From positions 28,488,885-28,552,884 of the forward strand of contig NC_136003.1 of NCBI RefSeq assembly GCF_048128805.1: 64,000 bases of DNA. Direction: 5' to 3'. Shown piece after piece: positions 47,775-57,483 of the stretch. Origin of the DNA: Centroberyx gerrardi (taxonomy: Eukaryota > Chordata > Actinopteri > Beryciformes > Berycidae). The notes below the pieces were generated by a model. It saw nothing but the letters and a program-made list of their open reading frames with translations. It did no database searches and was not told the origin of the DNA. The stretch's first letter is position 1. Every line of letters begins with the position of its first letter. Made by a program: the position numbers and the translations under genes.

Positions 47775-49931
47775 CATCTTCTCATTTTCCCCCTCTTTCT
47801 TGTCAGTGGAACAACAGTATTTGTTTGAAATATTTTACCAACCAACTTTCGATTGCAAAGCGTGATACTCTGCTGAACTCCCCCCCACTTCCCATTTGTC
47901 AACCAGCTGATAAGCCGCAATTAAAGAAACAAACTACACAACAACTCAGCTACCTAGCTAGCTATGGAGGAACGGTGGAAGTTTACTGGTCGCTCCAGAA
48001 ATGTCTTTGTCATGACGATGTTTTGCTGCCTCATTCTTCCCTCTGAAACACCTACAAAAGAGCGTCCCCCAGCCTTGCCTAATGAATAAAGAGGCCCTCC
48101 CACTGTTTCCCTGGGTATTGTTTCCTTGTTGTTACAGAGTGTGTATTGCTCACTAAAGCTGGTGATGGATGTCGGATTACCCCTCTGCCTGTGTCCCTCT
48201 GACAAAGAAGCGTCAGCCCACAGTGCAGCAAAAGACACACACACACGCAAACACACACACACACACACATACATGCAAACACACACATGCACTCACCAAA
48301 CATACACCCACCGCCATCCTTGAGATCCTGCATACAATGGTCCACAAATCTTTCTCCTGACTCTGACACCTCGAGCACATCAGCATCCATATGGCACTGA
48401 CTTAATATTTACATTCATTGATTGATTTTGTCTTTTAACCCCTTACACCCTGACTTTCCCCTTACATTTCCCCTTAAGTAGCTTCAAAGTTAGAACAAAA
48501 AAAATGTCCGTACTGTACAACGTCACAGATATTTTGTATCTGCTCGTTCCAACGCTTCACTGAAGTTATAGCCGACTTATGAAATATTCAAACCCAAGAC
48601 GCTGCATCATTACATCAAAATGGACATATTTAAACACATCAACTTGACATATTTGGTATCTTTGGAAACCTTGGAGTCTTGACTAGAATTTAAAATAAAG
48701 TTCTGTGGGTTTGAATAAAGCTTGGCAGCACAACGTGTTTATAATGACGGACCCACCTGTGCAGGGTGGAAGAGCTTTTCATAAGTGTTTTGAAAATCTT
48801 AACTGTCATGATGAATTTACAACACTGTATTTTCAGAAGTTGTTTCAGAACATAGTGTAAGTCAGCAAAGCAGCGCCATAAAGCCTAAGAGCCACTCTGA
48901 TGCATTTTATGGTGTTGATTTTTCATGTCATGACTGAAAATAAGATAAGACACATTTTCACTTCCAAAGCAACGCAGGCTGTAGACAACAGACAGTGCAA
49001 CACAGAGAATAAAGTGGACAGGGCGTAACTATCGGCTCATCTTGTTAATGTTGTGTATGGCACAGCGCGTCTATTTCACCCCATTCACTGCCCCGTTTGG
49101 GCCGTTCACTCGACCGAACAGCATTAGGAGCTGATTCTTGTAACTGTCAGACCCGAGGAAACCGGCAGGGAGACTTGCCGTTTTAAAAGCGAAACCCCTA
49201 TGGATGAGTCCCCCTCTCCGCCCAGATAGAGGGGCTTTAGTGGAGGTTCACTTTGGTAAGGTAAGTGCGCTTTCACAAAGGCTTACACCGTCACCGTAAT
49301 AAATCTGGGGCTCCATCGGGCTTCCCTTTCTGTCCGCTACGCCATCCCTCCACAACCCCTAATCAACCCCAGGGCCTCGGTGAGACCAGTAACAGACCCT
49401 CTCACCCCCCCCCCCCCCCCCCCCCCCCCCTCACCAGTCTACATGACAATGGTACCAGCAGTTGCCCTGGAAACAGGCCTTTCATTAGCTGTGTGATAAA
49501 AAAGATGTATTCCCCGTCTCTTCTTCCACTTCTTCCCCCTTATTCCCATCTTGCTTTTTGGTTTTTTTTTTCCGGGAACCTGTGGATAAGCTGAACTCGC
49601 GAGGGCCGCCCCGAGCTCCCGGCAGGCTCGCCGCCCTCTTTCTGCGGTACACACTCTGGAATACCAATGGGGTTGTGGGGCAACGGAGAGAAATACATCC
49701 TGACGGCAGCGGCTGCTCCCGAGGACTGATATTTTCATCAGTTTTAGACCTCCCTGGGCCTGTATCTCTGAATTATCTAGCTGAACTTTAACATAATATA
49801 CGCTGTTCTCTCTCTCCCTCAGTCTGTTACTTGCAGTCTCGCTGCATGCTCCCACTGTCAGCTTTATTATCTCCAGGATAGCTGTAAAACTCCTCAGTAG
49901 CCTGACATCCATGTTGAGGAATACTGTAAAT
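47775..49931. other. Gene-poor spacer, middle part
   Basis: No coding gene recognised. Holds a CA-rich tract (about 48236-48290) and a run of 26 C (49405-49430). Confidence 0.5.
49405..49430. repeat. Poly-C tract (26 bp)
   Basis: Uninterrupted C run; its true length may be uncertain because sequencing such runs is error-prone. Confidence 0.9.
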
Positions 49932-50415
49932 TAGAGCTAGACCATATTGGCCTTTTGTTAAATATCAGATATGGCCAGTCACTGTTGTCCATCTCCCATA
50001 TGATGGAGGCTCCTCCCTGACCGCAGCTACATGAAAACCTGCAGCAACATTTTATATTCTTTGCACATTTTATTCATTCATTTAATTGTTCAATTATATT
50101 TGGGTTTTTTGGCAAATTAATTTGCAAATTCCAGAGGCATTTAAAGCATTTTCATTGCATTTAATGGCCTAATTTATCCCAGAGTCTCCCCTATAATTGA
50201 ACGGTGCAGTGGAGAGTTTTAGTGTCCCATGATGGTCTAAATGCTGTTTCAGAGGCTTTTCCACCCTGACAAGACATAAATTCCAGGGGAAACACTAAAT
50301 TCTTGGAAGTTTTGCATGAAAATCGTCAAATGTAAAGATATTGGATATAGCCACTAAAAATGTAGGTATCTTATCGGCCTTCAAAACCCTGTATCGGTTG
50401 AACCCTGCTGTAAAT
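49924..50415. mobile_element. Complete hAT-like element with perfect 8-bp duplication
   Basis: Element 49932-50407 (476 bp) starts TAGAGCTAGACCATATTGG and ends TATCGGTTGAACCCTG, flanked by CTGTAAAT on both sides (49924-49931, 50408-50415). It defines the ends of the family also found at 13595, 18497 and 23083. Confidence 0.8.
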
Positions 50416-51425
50416 GTGTACGTCATCTTCCTAGCCACGCTGGGTGTTGCCGTTTAGCACTTTCAGTTTGCAGCGTTTCTGGGTTGGAACAAGCAGCAGG
50501 GGTTAGCGTTTCACTAGGAGGCTCTCCTTACCTGCAGCCGTCAGCGGGGCCGGGGAATAATACCTGCATCGGGTTACCATAGGCCTCTCATCTAACCGGC
50601 CTGCCACATTATAATTATGAGCCCTGCAGTCCAGCTGGAGAGCTAAGTCCAGCATGTAATAGCTGTCCAGGGGGCCTGCAGGAGCTCAGGCTGGGGGGAA
50701 GGGGAAACTTCAGCTCTCCTTTCCAGGAAAAGAGCACCGCGGCTGGGCATGAAGATGGAGGATCCTGCCCTTCCAGCAGAGTGTTGGGTGTCCATCATAC
50801 AGAGGTGTAGTGTTACAGCGCTCTATCTTTGTCCTCCATCTCTCAGCCATGATTACCTCATCAGTGACATGACAACAGACAGACACGCTCGCTGATAGAG
50901 AGCCTGTCTATTCACGGCCCTGGGGGGGACGCAGTTTTCTGCAATGCTATGTATTTGCATTTGATTACTGCGGCTATTCATTTGACTCTCTGAACGCGAG
51001 CCACCTTGCTAATCCACAGCAGGGTCAGAGAGATGGTGTGGTCTACAGCGGGGCAGACAGGGAGTGATATATGGGGCCGTGGGACACTTGTCCCTGTTAG
51101 ACCCCACACCGACCCAATGAGGGACCACAGAGCCAAGCGCCATGGGGAACAAGAGTCTGACTGAGCACAGACAAAGCCCTGAAAGAGAGACCCAGCCACC
51201 CCCTGCTACTATTACCCATCCACTGCCTGAGCACAGCCAGAGCCCAAAAGAGATGAGCAGGAAAAGGCTAACGTAAATCTCACACACATTCACTCTAAAG
51301 TAATGGGAGAGAGAGAGAGAGAGAAAGAGAGAGTGCAAGACAGCAAGGAGCAGAGAAAAGCTAAAGCAGAGAGGCGAATGTATCATTTAGACAATCGAGA
51401 TGCAGTAGAGCTTAAGTTTGAAGTT
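50416..51425. other. Unassigned single-copy spacer downstream of foxj1
   Basis: No gene recognised. 50.53-50.69 kb and 50.84-51.0 kb look unique and moderately GC-rich, with an octamer ATTTGCAT near 50953; possibly conserved regulatory DNA, untested. A GA tract is at about 51307-51335. Confidence 0.35.
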
Positions 51426-51431
51426 TTTATT
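51426..51431 (-). terminator. Candidate poly(A) signal of foxj1
   Basis: AATAAA on the minus strand within CAATAAAAACTTCAAACTT, about 1.95 kb past the stop. The spacer 51.4-53.38 kb is AT-rich, unlike the GC-rich coding exon, and shows no other gene, which fits a long 3' UTR. Inference only. Confidence 0.45.
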
Positions 51432-53383
51432 GTCAAAGAAAGGTGGAAAACAACAAAATAAAAAGAAGGAAGGTAAAAGAATGCATACAGTGTCTCCTAC
51501 ATCACCATTACAGAACCAATCATGAGGTAAGATGCCAATATCGTGGTCAGCATTCACAACACAGGTGTTATTTGATCACGTGGAAGAGCTAATACACAAC
51601 ATTTGTTTTTACAAAGGGGCGCTTCCTTCTATCTAAGTGTATTCGCGCCTCACAATACACAAAATGGTGAAAATGGTCTTTCTAAGTAAACTCTACGAAT
51701 AGACTCCTACAATTGAATGTAAAATATAACAAGTATCACTGTACATTGATTGCACTTTTTTTAGAGGATAAGCAAACCAGGAGCAATTGTTTTAGATGAC
51801 TACTGCAAATAGAGTTGAACAGTTTAGACTCCAGCTTGTGTTGATACAGAGCGATTTGGGTTAGTTAGTCCATAAAATATCCAAATTTGTTGGAAAAGGA
51901 AGCCTCAACATAAAGAAACAACTACGCACATCCTAGCTGCACGTGATCTTTTGCTCATTTTCCCTCCACTCTCAGTATCTGCATCTCCTCACGTACGCCA
52001 ATACAAAAAACCATAATCTGCATTTGTTCTTTTTTTAATGAAAACACAGCCTCTTAACACTGCCACCCTGTCAAATCCCAAGTGTTGCTCTTGGCACATA
52101 GAAGGTCAGGTATTCATTTACGAGGCACTCTGGCCTTTCCAAAGTGGGCATTTTAAGGTCTTAATAGTTCTTTGTGAGAAGATTTTGCCTAGAGCTGTTC
52201 TGTGTCGGTTTGAACTTTACATGAAGCTCAGATCTGTCCTCTACTGCCTTGCGTGACCCGCCTACTCACTGCTATGTTCTCATAGAAAGTCACAGGACCA
52301 AAGAAAGTGATTATTACTGTAAGTACTTCTACAAGGAATATTTCCGTCTGCCATGATAAGAAACTCTGAATCCTCTCCCTCCCTTCCTCCCTCTCTCTGC
52401 ACTGTGCATGTGACAATCTCGATACTTAAAAAGCAACTCATCCTGCATAATTATTAATCTAGTAAAACTGGTCTTAATTATTTTGAAAAATGCATACAGA
52501 GAATAGTTAGTACCAAAAACCCCACTCAAAAGAAAACTAATAAATCACTCCTAAACCAAAACATAATTTGGCAAATATCTCATTATTCATCATCGTCATA
52601 GTGCTGCTGTCACAGTCCTTATAGACATCTTAAAAAAACAAAACATAAATTCTCAACATCAAAAGGCCTTCGCTACTAGTACTAGTACTCTCAGATGTGT
52701 TTTGACTCTTCTCAAATATCTGCAAGCTTAAATTCCCATTTTTAAAGCAGCCAAAGTATTGCATCACTGTCAACCACATCTTCTCTATGACTTCTTCATC
52801 TTCATCAAGACAATTATGGATCAATTGCTTTATTATCCTCTGAAAATAGCATTCAGATCATGTGCTCTTATCCTCTCATTTGGGTAGATCCCCTTTACCA
52901 TGGCATCACTCTATTCTGATCTATCAAGAGTCAAGCCTGATACAGTCAAAACAACATGAACATGCACTTTTACATTGTAAACAAAGACTGTGTTGTATCA
53001 CCCTACTTCCAAAGAATAGTTTGTTTTACTGAAGTCTTGTTGACAAAATCTATCATCCAATTTCATGGTTCCCCCCCAAAAAAAGGATTCAACATTTTTA
53101 TCAGTGTGAACTACTGCTGTACATTGTGGCATCTTTGTTCAGTAGGCATCGAGAACGTGCATCCATGAGGAGAGCCAGCATTGATCAGCGTCAAAATGTA
53201 TTCTCTAAAAATACTTTAAACATCTTGAAAAGGACTCTTGATGCTGAAGGGTTGCTTGAGTTTAAAAGGTCCATTCCCATAAGCTGTTTCCTTTTCTGTA
53301 GCTGTGTAGGAGTGTTGCCATCACAGCTAGTTTGTTCAAAGGATTATTGGAGAAGATGGAGGGACCCGGAAAGCACCTATTCC

Positions 53384-55092
53384 TCAAAGGAGGGTGTCAA
53401 TCCGGGTGCTGAGGTCTCCGCCCAGGGAGTCCCCCAGGTCAAACAGCTGGTCCAGGTTGACGGTTGAGCTACAGAGGAAATCATTGCGGCCTTGCTCCTC
53501 CTCCTCCGGCCAGGGGCTCTGCAGGAAGGCCGTGGCGAGGAAGGTCTCCTCATCAAAGTCCGACACCTCATTGTTCCTCTGGGTCTCCGCCAACACGTGG
53601 ATGTCTGCCGTCCCCACGGGGGCTTCCACGGGGCAGATGTGGGTTCCCCGCACCGTCAAGTCCTCCTCCTGCGGGATGGGGCTCAGCGGCCCCCCTCCGT
53701 CCAGGCTGAGCTCCCCGCTGAGGGCCGAGTCCAGCAGGGCGTCCCAGTCGAAGTTCCCCTTGAGAGATCCCAGCTCCTTCTGCTCGTCCGGGGACAGCAG
53801 CGGGGAGCTGGAGCGGCGCGGGGCTTTGGCGCTGCTAGCTCTGGAGCCCAGCGACTGTTTCCTCTTGTGCCCGCCGCCTCCTTTGCCCACCGGCCAGGAC
53901 CCCAGCATGGTTCCCTCGGCCAGATGGGGGTCCCAGTTCTGGTCGGCCCCGGTGGCCTCTTCAAACTCCCTGAGGAGCTGCTGGGACTCTGGGTCGATGC
54001 ACAGGCCGCTCTGACCGCCCGCGGAGCTGCAGGAGCCTCTGGACAGGGGCGGGGCGTTGACCCGGAGCCGGTTCTGCAGGGCGGGGTTGATCTGGACCGG
54101 CGGCATCCGCCTCTTCTTGTAAGCGCCGTTCAGGAGGCGCTCGGCGTACTGCGGGTCGATCTTCCAGAATCCCCCCTTCCCCGGCTCGTCTTTCTGTCGC
54201 GGTACCTTGATGAAACACTTGTTCAGCGACAGGTTGTGACGGATGGAGTTCTGAAAATAGGGACAAGCGTTTGACATGACATGCTTCATCAAACAGAGGC
54301 CTTGTTGGGAAGCCAGCTCTAAACTGACTGCACATTTCCCTGTAGCAGAGCAGGAAGTGCAGATGGCTGAGAACCATACATCACATTAATGCATTGTGTA
54401 CCCTTGCATTCACCCAGCACTGGCCCTCTGCCACCCCCCTCCACTGGAGTCTAAATGGAGCAGTGACCCAATGACCTTTGTTAAATATTATCTGCCCCAT
54501 GTACTGGCTTACAATAACAAAATGCTCTGAAATGTCTGAGCCAGACGCTTAAACAAGGGAGTACAGCTAACAGGTTCATCAATCATTTATCCAGCAAATT
54601 AAACTTTTTCTTGAAAATTCCTGCCCTTTCGAGGGGGAATCTGCTCTTTCGATGCTGTATCGCCCCTCCTTTACTCCCCCGTTGCCTCTCTTTGCTCAAG
54701 CAGAAAAACCTAGCAGCTTTTCAGAGGCAAATGCAGTGGGTTTACAAAAAAAAGGGAGAAGTAAATGAACACTACAATTCATGTTTTGCTACGAAAGCCT
54801 GTTTGTAATGGATGGAGGTTTTCGCTGCCATCGCTGTGCCACAAGAGTTACTTAATTACTCACATAGCCAAGCCGCTAATACTTCTTCAGAGTGTGGCAG
54901 CTGGCCCAGGCCTCTCAATATATTGCCTTCCTCAGAAATGGACTTCTTACCGCTCCTTACATAGAAAAAAATAATGTGCCCAGCTGCGACTTGGCTCCAC
55001 TGCAAAACACATGGAGCAGCAAACAGCAGATCCTCGCTGAGATCTGACTGAGAGACTCTCCCACGACTTAGGCTAATGAGCTTCAACTAGAG

Positions 55093-55146
<54 letters not shown>

Positions 55147-55418
55147 AGAGTGGGCAGAGAGAGAATGGAAGGCGGAGAGACACAATGTATGAGAGAGAAA
55201 GAGAAGGAGAAAAGTGAAAGAAGTGAATGAGCATGAGAGAGAGTGTATGTGTATGTTTGTACATGTGAATGTATAGGTGCACATGTGTTTGTGTATGTAT
55301 GTGCACTCATGCGTTTGTGTTACTTTTCAACACAACATATGTAAACAGCAACTCAAGTGTATGCATATGTGTAAAGTATGTGTATGTGTGTGTGTATATG
55401 TGTATCTGAACAGTATGC

Positions 55419-55459
<41 letters not shown>

Positions 55460-55940
55460 CAGTCCCTTACCTGCCAGGTGGGATCAGCATGGCGGAAGTA
55501 GCAGAAGTTGTCGGTGATCCACTTGTAGATGCAGGACAGGGTGATCTTGGTCTTCTTGCTGGCCTGCATGGCCATGCAGATGAGCGTGGCGTAGGAGTAC
55601 GGCGGCTTGATGTGTGCGTTGGTCTTGTAGTCCACCTCGTCGGGGCAGTGGCCGTGGGCCACGATGCCGGGGAGCGACTGCATCCTGCTGTAGGCCGCCG
55701 CCGTGGGCTTCCCCGGGGTCAGGGGCGTCCCGATGGAGGCGGGGTCCCCGGCCAGAGGGGAGGCCGGGGCCTCGGAGCCCAGCTGCTGGCGGCCGAAGAG
55801 GTGAGGCTGGTGGTGGCCGGACAGCGGGGCCTGCTGCGGCCCGTTGGCACTGAGGATGGAGAACTCCTGGAGCCACTGCAGGCTGGTCAGGCTGTCGTCC
55901 AGGCTGACGGCTGAGCTGCAGCTGCTGATGCTGCTGCTGC

Positions 55941-55983
<43 letters not shown>

Positions 55984-56094
55984 GGTGCCGTTGCCCCCGT
56001 CCCGTTCCTCGGCCTGGGCGGCGGCCGTCACCACCTCCTCCTCCAGCCCCACGGAGCCTTCAGGCCAGGGGTCGGTACAGCTCAGAGACAGCAT
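53384..56094 (-). CDS. foxj1: FOXJ1 forkhead transcription factor (2 coding exons, 496 aa)
   Basis: Master regulator of motile ciliogenesis; binds DNA in the nucleus. Exons 55471-56094 (208 codons) and 53384-54250 (288 codons plus TGA), joined in phase 0. N-terminal hallmark [16 protein letters not shown] is identical to mammalian FOXJ1; the forkhead domain spans about residues 161-250 ([20 protein letters not shown], then [17 protein letters not shown] as recognition helix). The intron falls exactly between the two halves of the domain, after ADPTWQ. Downstream are [30 protein letters not shown] and [14 protein letters not shown], all FOXJ1 blocks. It is longer than human (421 aa), partly through a 14-asparagine run in the N-terminus. 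The donor GTAAGG is followed within about 12 nt by a CA repeat. Teleosts have foxj1a and foxj1b; I cannot assign which. The start ATG is the first in frame, with an acceptor-like CTGTCAG about 60 nt upstream. Confidence 0.97.
55098..55141. repeat. TG microsatellite in the foxj1 intron
   Basis: About 22 TG units, mid-intron. Confidence 0.9.
55420..55459. repeat. CA/TG microsatellite behind the foxj1 exon-1 donor
   Basis: About 19-20 TG units on the plus strand, CA in the transcript, starting about 12 nt after the donor GTAAGG. Confidence 0.9.
55942..55985 (-). repeat. Coding trinucleotide repeat (AAC)n, poly-asparagine
   Basis: GTT repeats on the plus strand read as 14 consecutive Asn codons in foxj1 exon 1, followed by a serine run (AGC/AGT). 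Confidence 0.9.
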
Positions 56095-56231
56095 GGCTCT
56101 CCAACACCTCTCCTTCTCTGCCCCCCCACTCCTTCTCCTCCCCCTGCCACCGCCTGACAGGAGGGAAAATATACACCCAGCTTAACAAAGTGGAAAAGGA
56201 CAATGATGGCCCTATTTGAAAACAGAGCCCT

Positions 56232-56234
<3 letters not shown>

Positions 56235-56300
<66 letters not shown>
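56235..56300. repeat. TG microsatellite upstream of the foxj1 start codon
   Basis: About 33 TG units, inside the proposed 5' UTR intron close to its acceptor. Confidence 0.9.
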
Positions 56301-56303
<3 letters not shown>

Positions 56304-57110
56304 CGTGCGTAGTGCGTATGTGTCTGAGTGTGTGTGTGTGTGTGTGAGTGCAAAGTGAAAGTTTCAGATCGGTATATTTCCATTCCATTCAAATCCCATG
56401 GCATGTCTATCACCTGGATGTGTGGCTGATGGTAAAATGTGGGGGTTAAAACCGGAGAATAGTGCGCGTGAGATGTGAATTCTCTCGTCATGGAGGAGCG
56501 TCTCTTGTCTCTGAAGGTCAGAGAACTTTCCTGAACAACTCAGTGGCGCACTTGACGCTCAGCGCAAGAAGGAGCGCACCTCACCAACAGCCGCACCAAG
56601 GGCTTTAACCGACACAGGGGGAATTAAGGGATAAAATAATTACCTGTATCGAATTTCATAATTATAATGCACTATTCTAAATAATTTAGATGGGATATCA
56701 TCCTAGAGGAAATTCACGCAATTGGGACATTAACAGTTAACGAGTGTAAAACCCGCATAGTTTGACCGCATAGTTTGGACCGATATGACATTCTTTAATT
56801 TTATTAAAGCATAAGTGCTTAACCAAATAAATGCGAATACTCTAATATGAATTCTAACATATAAAATAATATACATAATATATATAATAATAATATATTT
56901 ATTATAAAATTATTTATGTAATTTATTTCTTTGATAAAACTCTCATTATGACAGTTGAATAAACTTTCCAAATTGAAACAGAAACACAGAAATATATTTA
57001 CCACACTCTTTGATATTTATAACCAATAGCTTTCAACGGTGTAATTTTGTATTAGTTTTGATGGGGGGAAAAGTCAATCAAATCTCCTTAGAATAAACAT
57101 TAAAACTCAC

Positions 57111-57315
57111 CTTTTGTCAGCTTTTGTGTTGAGAAAAGACCTTTAATTCCAAACGAGCAGCAGCTACTGAATGTTCAATTGCAGCTGAGCCTGCTTGAAG
57201 TGGGATTTTGCACCTGTTGACAACTTCTGAGAGAAAGAGAGAGAGAGAGAGAGGGGGGAAAAAACACAAATTCCTCTGGATTGTCTTTGGCGCTCCGGTT
57301 GGCGCGTCCTCGGCC
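57111..57315 (-). other. Probable non-coding first exon of foxj1
   Basis: A strong donor (GTGAGT, plus ACTCAC at 57105-57110) faces an acceptor (CCTCCTGTCAG before GCGGTGG, about 56155) in front of the foxj1 start codon. The 5' limit is guessed at about 25-30 nt past the TATA-like element at 57340-57345. Supported by paired splice signals and promoter elements; no transcript evidence. Confidence 0.5.
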
Positions 57316-57339
57316 GCAGCTCTGTAAAGTAAGTGGGTC

Positions 57340-57345
57340 TTTATA
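57340..57345 (-). promoter_or_regulatory. TATA box candidate of foxj1
   Basis: TATAAA on the minus strand inside CGTTATAAAGACCC. It lies between the X-box/CCAAT cluster and the proposed first exon, in correct order for a minus-strand promoter. Confidence 0.5.
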
Positions 57346-57412
57346 ACGGGTGGCAGCGGCTGGAGGATCTGTCGGGGAGGCAGTTTAATACCTGGTGCAG
57401 GAGGTTTGTCCG

Positions 57413-57483
57413 GCAACCATAGAAACGGTACACCCCCTTGTAAACAGCTTCCCGTTCCTCTATTGGCCTGCCGGTTTCTATGG
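57413..57483. promoter_or_regulatory. Paired X-box-like (RFX) sites and CCAAT box upstream of foxj1
   Basis: CCATAGAAAC occurs on the plus strand at 57417-57426 and again, inverted, at 57474-57483 (GTTTCTATGG). With flanks, GCAACCATAGAAAC fits 13 of 14 positions of the RFX consensus RTHNYYWTRRNRAC, and the inverted copy AGCACCATAGAAAC also fits 13. A CCAAT box (plus ATTGG, 57462-57466) lies between them. The cluster is 70-140 bp upstream of the TATA-like element. RFX factors are known to act with FOXJ1 in ciliated cells; use in this fish is an inference. Confidence 0.5.

Noticed and set aside
50040-50210. AT-rich, seemingly conserved non-coding block
   Set aside because: It lies inside the 49932-50407 transposon and recurs at 23.2-23.4 kb, so it is a repeat rather than a conserved element.
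53492-54274. 260-codon plus-strand open frame
   Set aside because: Antisense shadow of foxj1 exon 2; high GC keeps stops rare.
55378-55914. 178-codon plus-strand open frame
   Set aside because: Antisense of foxj1 exon 1 plus the adjoining CA repeat.
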